Counted from the stretch's first letter, positions 48,001 through 58,269 are shown. The stretch is DNA of 64,000 nt from Selaginella moellendorffii (GCF_000143415.4 NW_003314291.1:1306643-1370642), one strand, 5' to 3'. The notes: generated by a model from the sequence alone, not told the origin. Translations and numbers: made by a program.

Positions 48001-48118
48001 GGTGGATAATGTTGTGCATGGTTGGATGCGGAAGCAGAGTGCCACCATCACCTTGCCAGACCATGCAAGAGATGCAGCAAGAGCATTCATAACCCGGGTT
48101 CAAAGTGAGATTCATTAA
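45050..48118 (+). CDS. DUF7869-type putative DDE transposase, 1022 aa
   Basis: A single open frame. The N-terminus (FRVGEKVYILNGGKRVAKGTLVSM) resembles the DUF8039 domain of plant transposon proteins. A CC-x4-CC-QH cluster (about 223-235) may bind zinc, and helix-turn-helix-like segments follow. The RNase-H-like core has HDKMD (D478, D481), then TDNAGSENKN (D645) and GHTHEDVDAMF (H681, E684, D685), the signature of DUF7869 proteins. The C-terminal 130 residues (about 895-1015) resemble a chromatin-reader-like beta domain. Its likely job is cutting and joining the element's ends; this is inferred from family and from its place inside a TIR element. Two palindromes lie in the coding region at 46792 and 46849, where 36-nt (GC-AG) and 39-nt (GT-AG) in-frame micro-introns are possible; the residues between 580 and 630 are unlike the family, which supports this. 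The start is the ATG two bases after the leader acceptor. Confidence 0.75.
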   Translation: MAFRVGEKVYILNGGKRVAKGTLVSMDRNFVIHCQRLGEGNAAVSVETVFDGNVVAIERGEMVVGVNVVVALKNLQKKADVGDSASATHVPSVDLKNRATWIQAKVFLNNPEGEVVAEGLATVVDPRDAVANQELGWDDIGVAILEVVDTEENSLTIGSIVRWKLRHLVFENVKDSQSNTTTTDDRTSLHGKRKYTFLKRSQRDLSNEPKRQKMAMEVRMVSTVACCKRSCCQHADWDAIEEERARYKTLSWKAARNFVYEALRSSVDASEHQVGGMVFQRGLVCMKAWRIIYGVPRTTFYRIKTEFEEQRVQQAIHGNDGTHKTRGHVVYGEAIFKRFVETCSEQQPHKTRLLEDGTRDTQRVFPSMYTKGAILEDVNRELQSNGYRKLSQSRFSRLWSNRFRDVSIGKYSSFSKCDECTAIKMALSKNSCSAQERETLVRRRLDHNIEQRSCRTAYYHNRILSMERPDSYLCIIHDKMDQKKTCLPRLNPAPKAISSSMQLPVSLFGIIAHGHGAQNYGNFFVPLWGGGGANMMIASLAKHLRSLQSAQTELNGQPLHKALVDRTPYKVQLEEEQRLAISCGAPCHPSEYVGRQIVGLSREASCHSDEAGRPVNAQPHPNEAESQGSSCGRCGLPPHLLLQTDNAGSENKNMYVFAYLAMLVAKGIFETVTLGFLMVGHTHEDVDAMFSHLAESLRRSNVLTLPQLYDEFQNCIKGTVEAALLTEVPDFKGFVRGYIRDGSETLIGHSKPFQFHFSMCDGAPVMRYKMREWDTVWLPVDGIELFKRDPITGEPMIPQGSPRPMHPDGLKDQESIVAGIRQHIAFWKRGLVFGGESYFQRCKPLLEYWEKIISAIQNGPVVYEELEESFWPEPKAPDSSGTMSSGNAVTDNDVEDHYCGPRNKKPDSASNPVQVCKGMVVLVRPSNKKQMIWVGRCITDAEEDAETNSFNVTVEWFKPSSGYTKDCLEKRWVLNPRDPSMSISVDNVVHGWMRKQSATITLPDHARDAARAFITRVQSEIH
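46783..46818 (+). other. Possible GC-AG micro-intron in transposase
   Basis: 36 nt, in frame, beginning GCTTGC and ending CATCCCAG, with the palindrome at 46792-46813. The placement (palindrome just before the acceptor) matches introns of the divergent gene, but the donor is non-standard. Confidence 0.35.
46841..46879 (+). other. Possible GT-AG micro-intron in transposase
   Basis: 39 nt, in frame, GTAGGG...GACGAG, with the palindrome at 46849-46870, 9 nt from the acceptor. Confidence 0.4.
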
Positions 48119-48264
48119 TATTCCTTTACTAAGTTTCTAATGTATTTTATTTCAAGGTGAACAATCCGAATCTGAATTAGAGGAGGCCTGATATAGTGTG
48201 TGAGGTAAAACAAAGATGATGTGACATATGCATTTACCAATCACACGTGCATAAATCTAATAAT

Positions 48265-48290
48265 ATGGCGTGTGGCCCATATTAATGGCA
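48265..48290. repeat. Degenerate palindrome, 3' of transposase
   Basis: ATGGCGTGTGGCCCAT is followed by a displaced right arm. It lies between the transposase stop and the small gene. Confidence 0.5.
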
Positions 48291-48406
48291 CATAAACCCA
48301 TATTGTGGGCTTACGTACTTTATGTACCATCATTCCCTTGCAGCGTGTGTGTTGGTTTCCTTTTATAACACAACGAACTCCATATTTTAGGGTGAAGAGC
48401 GTTCTC

Positions 48407-48664
48407 ATGGCAAGCACAAAATCTGTAAGTGAGGCAGAAAAGGAGACGGAGAAGGAGATAGGTGAAGATGTAGAATATATAAGTCTTCCAAACTCCCCGT
48501 ACTATACTCCAGGTGATCATTTTTCTGAACAAACGGCAATATTAACAACTATCGAGAACGCCCCAGTAACGTCAGAGACAACAATCCAAAGCAAAACAAC
48601 TGACCCGGAGAAGGATGATAGTACCGCTGAGAGTACCAAAAAGGAGGTGTCCACTAGCGCTTAG
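48407..48664 (+). CDS. Small conserved SLPxxPYYTPG protein (85 aa)
   Basis: The ATG at 48407 gives 85 residues. The N-terminus is rich in Glu/Lys (SEAEKETEKEIGED), the core is SLPNSPYYTPG, then ENAPVTSETTIQSK and a polar Thr/Lys tail. A homologue lies at 7177-6929. The upstream frame (from 48305) is not conserved in the homologue, and a TTTTAG acceptor-like site precedes this start. Hydrophilic, with no membrane segment. It lies 289 bp after the transposase on the same strand and inside the TIRs, so it is likely the third gene of the element. Function unknown. Confidence 0.65.
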   Translation: MASTKSVSEAEKETEKEIGEDVEYISLPNSPYYTPGDHFSEQTAILTTIENAPVTSETTIQSKTTDPEKDDSTAESTKKEVSTSA

Positions 48665-48671
48665 GCTTATA

Positions 48672-49101
48672 ATGGCGTGTGCCCTCATGCCATTTACTTG
48701 ATCACCAAATACCTTTTTCCCTTTGCACTAGTATATCTTAATACCGGTCTGAGAAATAGAATGGCATGTGCCCTCAGGCCTTTTACTAAATCACCTTTGA
48801 AAGAAATGCAAGCCTCTATGTCGTAAAAAAAAGGTACTAGAGAAATTCCTTAATAATATGAATGTTATTTAGTTTCATGAAAATACACTAAGGGTGGTCA
48901 AATGAGTTAAATGACTTCTCCAGACTAGCAATGCCTCTTGCTACACCTTCACAATTAGATTCGTTAGAAAAAGATAACATTGAATAATATTTAAATGTTC
49001 TCACCATTAAGTGATATGTCTGGCTAATAGGAATGACGTTCATCTTGGAAAGCTCACCACACGCTCAATGAACAAACAAATAGTGTGTGCGCGCATGCCA
49101 T
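48672..49101. repeat. Subterminal palindromes near right end
   Basis: Copies at 48672-48693 (good), 48761-48782 and 49081-49101 (degenerate), the last 203 bp from the right TIR. Confidence 0.75.
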
Positions 49102-49303
49102 CGCTCTTCTTTAGCTTCAGATTCGGCTTGTTCACCTTGACAATGAGATTTATTATACAACCAGATGGACTCAGTCTGGACATAAAGTCACCGCGCTAGT
49201 CACCATGCCCCAGATATGTCTAGCCCCTAGACAAAAAACATATAATTTCACGTCATTTTCAAATACTTGAAAATTTGTGCCTAGTCCCATTTTACTGAAT
49301 AAA

Positions 49304-49325
49304 TCCCACTTTAACGAAATAGAGC
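49304..49325 (-). repeat. Right terminal inverted repeat
   Basis: 22 bp, exact reverse complement of 36089-36110. Confidence 0.85.
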
Positions 49326-49329
49326 ATTG

Positions 49330-50340
49330 TTGATGATGACATAGAAGAAAGTTGAATGAATCCTTACTTGACAAGAAAACCTATCATATATCAAATCATC
49401 AATAACAGTATCAGTGTTAGTTATCAATGTTAATATCATATTCCATAATTGCAAATTGGTATTCTCACATGCAACCATCAATTTGTAATGTTTGTGTGTT
49501 GTCATCTCATCCTTCAATATCTTATCAACAATTATATGAAGTGATAACACTAATTATGTAGCAGTTGTGGCAATGCTCAAGAAAACTATAAAAGCCCTTA
49601 AAAATGTCCTGACCCAAGAAAAAAAAGGCATATTAGGCGTCTTAGAATTAAACTCTCAATTTGTTTATTAATTCCCACTAAATCAAGAGTGAGATCTTCT
49701 ATGGATTGGGTGATAGACTTCAACTTGAGGAAACTCCCCATCATTGATTTTGTTAATAGCCTAAAAAACCCATATTCTACACTAGCTAATGCATTGTTTC
49801 CCATGGAGATGTTGTTCCTCACCATGAAGAAATAGTGGGTATGTGTCTATAATTTATTCTTGAATTTATTGTACATCCACACTTTCTACGCCCATTGTTA
49901 GGCAATCTAAGAAAATTTTGTAATGAAGACATTTGTCTTGTCCAAAAAAAAAGTAGTATATTAGACATTGAATATAATAGCATTTTGTGCTTTTAAGTAG
50001 TCTTGCCATACCAAGAGCAAGATCTTGCAAAAACATTTGGCACTGCTCTTGAAGCATTTGAGGTAATCACTCTTTAGTAACAATATTCAAAATTTTGTAT
50101 ACAAGGAGCTTTAGTTTGACTTTATAAAAACCCTTGATAGAAAGAAGATTGTAATATGGTTATGGTGGAGATGAATGTGGAATGTTGGTAAACCTTAGGG
50201 ATGAAAGTAGAAATTAATATGAGATGTTAGGGACTTATAGACGAGTAGTAATGACTTTCCTTTGAGCCATTTCTATATTAAATTTTTTAGGAGCGTAAGG
50301 ATAATAAAAATACTATAATAACTAACTTTTTTGGCATTTA
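49330..50340. other. No recognisable gene
   Basis: AT-rich, with short frames that have no domain. Confidence 0.4.
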
Positions 50341-50440
50341 TATATTAATTTTTAGTCTTGGGAATAAGGTTTATTTATTATAACACTAATAATACTCAGA
50401 TTCTTGAAATGTCAATCTCAGAAATTAGATTTCAAAATCA

Positions 50441-52130
50441 AGAAACTTTACCTCTTGTTGAGCAAAGTCACATTTGCCCTCTTTAGCATATAGCTTGTGT
50501 TCCTTTAGTTTTTCAAACACTTTCGTCAAGTGTTTGGCATGCTCCTTTAGCGTTTTGTTATAGATCAAAATGTCGTCAATATAAACGACCACAAAGTGAT
50601 CCAGATAGGGTACAAAGATGTGGTTCATCAATGCCGAAAACGTTGCTAACGCATTGCATAGCTCAAAGGGCATCACTAGAAACTCAAAGCTCCCATACCT
50701 TGTCCAATAGGTTCTTTTCTCGACATCTTCCTTTGCTACCCTGATTTGGTAGTATCCTGACCTTAGATCAATCCTCGAAAAGTATTTTTCCTTTTCCAAT
50801 CTATCGAATAGGTCCTCAATCCTTAGCAAAGGGTATTTGTTCTTCTTTGTATACTTGTTGACCAATCGGTAGTCTATGCACATACGTATAGATCTATCTT
50901 TCTTTTTCACAAATAACACTAATGCCTCATATGTCAACTTAAACTTAACATACTTTTTGTCCACCAACTCTTCTAGTTGGCACTTGAGCTCCTCGAGTTC
51001 CTTTTCGTTTAAACGATGGGGTGGGCAAACCACCACCTTAGCACCCTCGACCAGCTCAATCTTATGTTTTATCGGTCGTGTGGGGGGAACCCCACCAGTA
51101 GCTCCTTCAACATGGTATCTTGGAATTAGTCCAACATCTGCTGGAACACTAAAGGTACTTTTCCCGTTCTCGTCTTTTTGTCACTCTTCACCGAGAGTAC
51201 GCATAAAAATGTTGCCTTAGTTCCTTTAGTGAGTTGTCCTCTCATGGACACCAGGTTTAAGCAGAAGTCTTTGGCCTTACATTGCCCTACCTTTATATCC
51301 TGGGCCTCCACCCTAGATCGTTCTCCCCAGGCATTCGCCAGTACCACAAGGTTCCTACCTTGTCCATGCAAGGTTACTACGAACCGATTGAACTAATCCA
51401 TCCTGAAGATTACATCAAATCCCGCCATGTCCAACACGGTGAAATTCATATCTACTTTCCATGTCCCTACTTCGACTCTCGCTTATCGAAGTACCTCATC
51501 GGTGCTTTGGCTACCTTGAAAAAACTCTATAATTCTTGGTTCACCCAGCCACTGCACCGTTAGTCTGGCTTGCCGGACTATGTCTACAGCTACAAAATTA
51601 TCTGAAGCACCCGTGTCAATAAGGATTTTAACAAAGCTACCTTCGATCTTCCCTCGGAGGGTTAGTAGATGTCGCAAATGACTCTCTACCAAAGTTGTTC
51701 GTATAATGAGTAACTTTGAGCTAGGGACTAGATCACGTACCTTAGTTTGGATTTCACCTGATTTAATGGCCATATTGGCTATAGCCTTCTTCGGGTAGGG
51801 ACATTCCCTTGAAAAGTGTCCCACTTCGTCGCAATTGTAGCATACGTTATTTTCCATGCTACTAGCTGACTTGAGCTTTTTATCCATGGGTTTGTCTCAC
51901 TTCACTTGACTCACCCATGTACTTGTTCGCTAGCCACCAAATATGCCTTTCCAGAACCCCGAGGACTCATTCTTAGAGAAACTCTTCTTGAATTTCCCTT
52001 TGCTATATATTCCCCTTGATTTGGCCCCTTTGCTAAATGTGAACCCCAACCCCGTCATGTTCCCCTTTCGCAGATTATCTAACAGCCCGGTATCAGTACC
52101 TCTACCCCCCCCCCCCCCGACACCACCCGA
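50441..52130 (-). pseudogene. Chromovirus fragment B: gag, protease, RT
   Basis: Matches 27730-29370 of the intact element at lower identity. RT with YIDD and CIDYR lies at 51036-50441, protease (DTGASDNF) and zinc knuckle (CYNCDEVGHFSREC) at 51887-51483. Stops separate the parts. At 52080-52130 an LTR-like stretch with a poly-C run follows directly. The left end stops at the point corresponding to 27726 in the intact copy, exactly where fragment A (55895-56623) ends. Confidence 0.85.
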
Positions 52131-52147
52131 GTCTATGCTCACTCTAG

Positions 52148-53880
52148 GGATGGTCTAAAGTTGAGTTGAGCTCAATTCAACACAAGTCAATGTAAGTCAA
52201 TATAGTCAACTATAACTCTTCCAAAGAAAATCTATGTTAAAAAAATTAAGGTTCTGACAAACTTTAAAATATTAAAATATATGAATACCTAGGTCAAAAG
52301 TTCCTACTAGATTAAGTTATTTAGAAAATACTAAGTTCATGAGAACCTATCTATTTTCTTACTAAAGACTATCTTTACAACTATCATATTTTGATTTTCT
52401 TACAATTCATTAAAAATCCTAAATATGAATCAAGATAAATTTTTTGAAGGGTAGCCATTAATAGTGTATAATGGTAAGGCAATATATATTTACATACAAT
52501 TCATTAATTCTAGAGTTCTTAAGTAAAATAAAATATCTGTAAGTAAGAGTTGTAGGCAAATCAATGTGAGAATATTAATTTCCTTTCATTATCACAATCT
52601 TCATATTACACTTCTAGTCCTTATTAGAATGTAAAGACCATTATATAGTAATTCATATAAAAAACTCTACTTACTTGCCTATAGCACAATCCTCCTATAT
52701 GAGAAAACTAAGGTATATTTTTGGGATGAATCCCCACTAGCATTTTTTGAGAGTCATTTGTGAACAATAATAATAGAAATCAAAATATTTTAAAAGACTC
52801 AAAAGTGATATCACATCAAAGAATCAAGTTTATCTACATTTCCAAGATTGAGAGGTAATCTCACATAAGAGAATGCATGTGGGCCTGTGTGCTTGCATAC
52901 TCTGCTACTATAATATAATTTATATTTCCTTGTGTATTTTTCTAGAAAGTTTAAGTGTAGAAAAAAATATATATAGATGGTCATTAAAATGATAAATATT
53001 CTAGCATGTGTATCTAGAATTTTAGAAGCTCTTCTATTCATAAATAGACTATTGGCTTACTATCAGCTATCTTTGGTAGTTAAGTTTCATCATTGAGTTT
53101 CCTTGATGATATACTTGCTATTGAATTTTGTTGGATGGTCAATCCTATGTTTCCAAAAATGATGATCTTGCTAGTTCCTATACTCTAATACTAGTTTATC
53201 GGATGATAACTTACTTGGAATACTTTTGTGTTCTAATCTAAGATTTCATCACTGATACTTAAGTCTCTAAGATATCATCGTCTATGACTTTGATATTGTC
53301 CATCTATTGATCTTTAAGTTTGGGTCAGTATAGGCAGATTAGCTTCGGCACTTCGTGTGCATGGTGAAATCTTTAGTCATGGGGTAGTTAATGTCAACTG
53401 GTCACATCACCCACCTCTCTGTCGATGTTCCTTATTCCATTAAAAGGGCGTGACCGTGTAAACAACTCTAACTGCCTGTTTATAGTAGTCTATCTAAACC
53501 TTACCGATGGGTTTGGTTTCTTTGCTCATGAGGGTTGGGGCCTCTAGCTTCTCTCTCTATATCGCTGCAGGTAGGGGCATATCACACTTTTGTAAGCTAG
53601 GTGACAACCAGAGTAGCAAGGGTGGCTAACTCCGTTAATCATTACCTTGTCGGTGACGGCCGGAAGGTGTCTAAGCTAGTAGCGCATCCGCGTTAGACAA
53701 AGAGGTTATCTTTAACTCATTTAAGTTGGTGCATTTCTCACATAGTGTGAGTACCGTGAACTTTTTCTGGAGTTGTTTCCTTGGCGGTATTCTAGACTCG
53801 AGTATGCATTGATGAGGACGTCGATCTTCCCTAGGGCGCGAGAGTATCACAAATGTGACTTCAGGTATTGAAATTTACTT
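52148..53880. repeat. Dispersed repeats, three blocks
   Basis: 52148-52400 matches 7280-7545 inverted; 52550-53060 matches 6500-6900 inverted; 53080-53880 matches 22660-23460 inverted. Together these mirror repeat blocks seen earlier in the window. No gene. Confidence 0.55.
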
Positions 53881-54177
53881 ATCGGCTAGTCCTTACGAAC
53901 ACTCTTACCTTATTGCCACGATGGCAGGAAGTCAATATTGTTGGACCCATTATCGGTTTCCCACTTGAGCTAGTTGAGAAACTGGTCAATGACCGTGTAC
54001 TTAGATTGGATAAACATAAGGTAGGAACCCTATGTGTTTCTTGCTGATTATACTTGGCCTGGTTTGAGAAACTCTTGTCATTGGCTTGCATTTGCTAGTA
54101 TCAAGAACCCCCACGATATTGAGATTGGTCCCTCAATATCGCTAGATGATAACTTACCGTGTCTACCAAACACCCTT

Positions 54178-54836
54178 GTGTGAGACACAAAATCCCTAGG
54201 CCCCAAAGTGGAGCCGGAAAGGGTGCCACGTGGTAGTGGCCAAAGCGAAAGCCAAACGAGCATAACACGTTTGGACTAAAAGCTCCGACTTGGAAGGTCG
54301 AGAGCGGGAGTGGAACTCCCAACAAAGTGTTCGAGGAGCAAGCATGAGGCAACCAATAAGCAAGGCTCCAAAAAGGGACCCAAAAAGGACCAACACATGA
54401 CACGTGGAAGTGTCCGAGATGGAGTCCGAGGCGGACCCGAGATGGAGTCCGAGATGGACCCGAAGTGGAGTCCGATATGGAGTCCGAGATGGAGTCCAAG
54501 ATGGAGTCCGAGATGGACCCGAAGTGGAGTCCGATATGGAGTCCGAGATGGAGTCTGAGATGGACCTGAAGTGGAGTCCGATATGGAGTCCGAGATGGAC
54601 CCGAGATGGAGTCCGAGATGGACCCAAAGTGGAGTCCGATATGGAGTCCGAGATGGACCCGAGATGGAGTCCGAGATGGACTCAAGATGGACCCGAAATG
54701 GAGTCTGAGATGGAACCGAGACCGAGATGGACCCGAAATGGAGTCCGAGATGGACCCAAGATGGAGTCCGAGATGGAGTCCGAGATGGACCCGAGATGGA
54801 GTCCGAAGTCGAGACCGAGACCGGGACCAAGACCGG

Positions 54837-54868
<32 letters not shown>

Positions 54869-55070
54869 TCAGGACCGAGACCAAGACTGAGGCCAAGGCC
54901 GAGACCGAGCCCGAGCCCGAGTCTGAGTCCGGGTCCGAGTCAGAGTCCGAGTCCGAGTCCGAGTCCGAGTCCCAGTTCAAGTCTGAAATAGGACTTATAG
55001 AGGTTGTGAGTGAGACTCCTCCAAGTGGTTGGAGGTGTGGTTAAGTGACTAAAGTCGAATGGAAAATTTA
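54178..55070 (+). mobile_element. LTR with long GAGATGGACCC minisatellite
   Basis: Inverse counterpart of 10440-11165: the GTGAGACACAAAATCCC start, GGTGCCACGTGG and CACATGACACGTGG blocks, then about 590 bp (54404-54990) of imperfect GGAGTCCGAGAT and GGACCCGAGAT units passing into GAGACCGAGACC. Frames of up to 234 codons here are by-products of the repeat. Confidence 0.7.
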
Positions 55071-55079
55071 GTTGCTTAC

Positions 55080-55880
55080 ACCTCGCTATCATGCCCTTTG
55101 TGTTAGTTTCATTTCGGTCCCAAATGTTATTTATGGAAAGTGTCCAGATTTGCTCATTTGGCATATCTATGGAATGTAGAAATCAGCCTGAACACAATGG
55201 TGTTTGTCTCGTGTCCAAATTCGCAATCTAGTGCCATTCCATATTTAGTAAGTTTCGAGCTTGTCCTAGAGACCAACTCCTGATACTAAGGGAGGCTTGG
55301 GGTGAAAGCCCAAAGCATGTGGTCCTCAAGGGGGGGGGCGCCTGTGGGGGGTTCCAAATGTATAGTAGGGATAGTGGGTAGGTTGGGCATGGCTGACTAA
55401 TCTGAGGCATAGTCTAGCTCCCGCTTGCGTGCCTGTCCTTGTTCTGCGTCCAGCTTGGGTCTAAGCCCAAGTTCCAATCCATGTTAGCTGGTGGAGTACC
55501 TGCATTTGGCCACCGGTATGCCAAAATAGTGCCAGACTTCGTTTGGCTCCGTTTTGCATATTGGTCTTGGCATTGGGATGCTGGTTACTCCAGGACTGTT
55601 CCAAGTCGCTCCGGGCTCCTGTCCCTTCGCTCCTTGGGCTATATGCTCGGGAGTTACTCCGTGGTCCGGTTCTGTCACTCCTTGGCTCCATGCTTGGGAG
55701 TTTGGCACCGTTCCTTTCTTCAGTGGCCCAAGGCCCTGAACCTTGGGTTCCACACCACTGTCCTTTAGACACGTGGCATATGACACATGGCATGTGTCAC
55801 ATGGCATAAAGAGGGTTTAGGTTCTGCTTCATGGTGTTATCCTATAGTAAATCACCATAGAATAAAGTGTCAAAACCACA
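55080..55880. repeat. LTR-derived repeat matching 21.6-22.6 kb
   Basis: Contains the poly-G/TTCCAAATGTATAGTAG block and AAAGCCCAAAGCATG. The match to 22.06-22.40 kb is direct, and that to 21.61-21.72 kb inverted. Confidence 0.6.
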
Positions 55881-55894
55881 TGCACTACACCTCT

Positions 55895-56623
55895 TGATTC
55901 CTCAGCAACACTTATTGTGCTATACCATCATTCTCATATGCTGTCTACACATTATCCCAAAATGTTGCTGTTGCGCTAGATATCGCCAACTTCAAGCTTG
56001 CTTTTCGACTTAGAGCATCCGCCACGATATTACTCTTCCCAAGTTTATACAGAATCTTGCAATCAAACTTGGCCAAAGCATCAGCTTGTTTCCCTCTTAA
56101 GTCAGGCTGCAACAAAAAGTGTTTTTTTGTCATATTATCCGTGTAAACTTTAAAGTGCCTCCCAAGGTAGTGTTGCCACTCTTTGAGCACCTTGACCACC
56201 GCAAATAATTCCTTCTCATGGGTAAGCCATTTTCACTAAGCTTTGTTCAACTTCTTTGAGAAGAACGCCACTGGATGGTTATCTTGCTTCAAAACTATGC
56301 CCAATGCAAAGTCCGAAGCATATGTTTCTACCTCAAAGTCCTTACCAAAGTCTAATAATACTAACACAGAGGGTCTTCCTCAACTTCCCTTTGAGGTGGA
56401 CAAATGCCACTTTGCATTCTGCTGTCTATACCATCTTCCCTTTACTTGTTTGGTTTGTTAAGGGCAGGGCTACTCTCGAATAGTGTTTGATAAACTTTCG
56501 GTAGTAGTTGCATAACCCTAAAAATACCCTCAACTCATGTACATTCGATGGTCGCTCCCATTTTTAGATCACTTGGACCTTCTCAAGGTTCACCTTGAGC
56601 TTGTCCTTGCCCACCACACGCCC
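55895..56623 (-). pseudogene. Chromovirus fragment A: RNase H and RT end
   Basis: Matches 26994-27726 of the intact element ([23 protein letters not shown]). Frameshifts and stops are present. The right end falls at the position where fragment B begins, although B lies 6 kb to the left. Confidence 0.85.
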
Positions 56624-56629
56624 TCAATG

Positions 56630-56880
56630 GTAGATTGCACCTTCTAAACAAGAGCATGAGGCAAAAGCAAATAAGATTTGAATGTGGTAGCGTGAAAATG
56701 GCCATACAGACATAAGTTGCTTACCACAACTTGAGTTATGGTTAGCGTGGTGGGGAGTTAGGATATTCCAATGAGGACATCATTTTTTTCAGGTTGGTTT
56801 CTATTTTTTCTTCTCATTATATTACTTTTTAATATTGCCTTTTCCATTAGGATCAACCACTTGAGAACCTTGCATACACC
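56630..56880. other. No recognisable gene
   Basis: Short spacer between retroelement and transposon sequence. Confidence 0.3.
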
Positions 56881-57826
56881 CCAACTGTGAATTTCTCCGA
56901 AAGTAAGCACTAGAATTAGTGTTCCTCTGAGGCAAAGAAAGGGAAGATGAGTTTATACAAAGTCTGTCTATTAAATTTGATACATGCTATAGAGCAATCT
57001 TCAAAAGTACTGGCATTCAAGGAAGGAAGATACATGGGAACAAGGCCTTTTGTTAAGATGTTACATGATAGGATGAAGAGAAAATTAACTCCACCTACCT
57101 GAACAGTGGCAATTACAGTTGAGGAAGTGGTCTGTGGCATATCTATGAAGTACATTCCCCGAGCTTCTATTGGTGATATGAAAACTGTCTGCTCAAAGCA
57201 TCATTTTTCCTTTGCTAGTGAAAATGTGCTAGTGAAAATGCTACAAACCTTGGAGTGAAATGCTCTCACAGGCCTGATGTTAAGTACCATTTTGCTCCAA
57301 GACACTGCTTTCGGATTGAGCTACCTCAAGTGGTTGATGAAGAGAGTGCATCCCAATAGGTTGAAATTGCTTATCATAATGTGGAGCCGAAGCAATGGGC
57401 AATCTGACATGTGCCAACAAAATTGAATGTAAGGTGTGTGGGGATGCTTCTAAGGGGAAAATGTTGGGCCTGGATTTGTCGTGATAAATCTGCTTCTATT
57501 CCAGCCCCATGTTTCTATGGGGAACGAAAGCAAGTAGGATTTTCGAGATGGTGCTGCTATATTGTTGCAACACTGATGGCAACCATATGAAGCAGCTTGA
57601 AAATAGTATAATGACTAAACCTGATGTAATACCTAAAAAATGGCCGGTTGCTAATGGGGTCATGCTCACCTTAGATGAGATTGAAAACCTTGAGAAATTT
57701 GGTTTCAATCTTGAGAGGAGAGTTGAAGACATGAGTAACAGAACTAGAACTATTCCTACAAAGATGCATAGGAGGCCAGCAAGAAAAGGTAAGGCAATTA
57801 AATGTATTGGTACTGTCTCTAAGTAG
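56880..57826 (+). pseudogene. Plus-strand gene fragment of SWIM transposon
   Basis: Not recognised. The first part (about 56920-57150) reads SEAKKGKMSLYKVCLLN...MLHDRMKRKL. After breaks, 57265-57340 reads VKYHFAPRHCFRIELPQVVDEE, and 57540-57826 reads FEMVLLYCCNTDGNHMKQLEN to the end, a basic C-terminus with stop at 57826. It converges tail to tail with the SWIM gene and shares sequence with 32.9-33.0 kb. Stops between the parts indicate decay or unseen introns. Confidence 0.4.
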
Positions 57827-58119
57827 AAACAAGGTCCAAAAGTTTTCTGCAACTCGGCAATAGTAAGGCTTGCTTGATATATATGAATATCCACTTTAGG
57901 ATCTTGGTGCAAGATGTTGATAAAGATATAATACATATGCTTGCAAGGAGCATATGCCTTCCCATGTTCCTTGTAGTTCGTAAAGTCTGGACATGTGCAA
58001 AAAGGAAAGTCTTGAATGGCAATTGTGTACTCTCCACCTTCTATTTTGACTATGTATTCCTTTGCAAGCATAGTGATGTACTTCGTGGAGAGAATCTCAC
58101 ACTCAAGTGTTTGAGCCAA
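57819..58119 (-). pseudogene. SWIM zinc-finger protein fragment
   Basis: Reads MAQTLECEILSTKYITMLAK, then a SWIM-type finger with CTC (C-x-C) and, about 15 residues on, CKH (C-x-H), then DPKVDIHIYQASLTIAELQKTF. SWIM fingers sit in the C-terminal part of MULE-type transposases and FAR1-like proteins and bind DNA or protein. The open frame runs on to 57496, but that part is antisense to the plus-strand gene and not credible. A decayed copy lies at 32.72-33.01 kb. An upstream exon at 58560-58270 is likely part of the same gene. Confidence 0.55.
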
Positions 58120-58269
58120 GTTTATTTTATCTAATTAAATTTCTCCAATACTATCAATGTTTATTCTCTATCAATAATATAAACTTATTATACTTTATAT
58201 AATTAGTAAAAAGACATTTTTTCATTTCACTTTTCATTTTATATACTTCTAAGTGTTCTTTTCGCAATA

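Larger units (their letters stand above)
36089..49325. mobile_element. 13.2-kb TIR transposon with divergent ParB-like and DUF7869 genes
   Basis: The outer ends are perfect 22-bp inverted repeats: 36089-36110 begins GCTCTATTTCG and continues TTAAAGTGGGA, and 49304-49325 is its exact reverse complement. All 25 copies of a 22-bp palindrome in the window lie between them. It carries an 11-exon minus-strand gene (36529-42131), a plus-strand putative transposase gene (45050-48118) and a small plus-strand gene (48407-48664). The eight bases outside each end (CATGTTAA and ATTGTTGA) agree at five of eight positions, so a target duplication is doubtful. Apart from one nonsense codon, both large genes are open, which suggests relatively recent activity. 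The superfamily is not certain: DUF7869-type proteins are DDE-like, but I cannot assign a named superfamily. Confidence 0.8.

Noticed and set aside
36081-49333. 8-bp target duplication of the 13.2-kb element
   Set aside because: CATGTTAA and ATTGTTGA agree at only five of eight positions; not enough to claim.
54276-54991. Open frames up to 234 codons with Ser/Asp or Arg/Pro repeats
   Set aside because: Products of the minisatellite in an LTR; open on both strands with low-complexity peptides.
55771-55806. Repeated ACACATGGCAT motif as palindrome copies
   Set aside because: Lacks the arm order and centre of the 22-bp palindrome; belongs to an LTR-derived repeat also present at 21.7 kb.
57496-57818. 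C-terminal half of the 207-codon SWIM frame
   Set aside because: Hydrophobic peptide antisense to the plus-strand gene, which has the more plausible composition.
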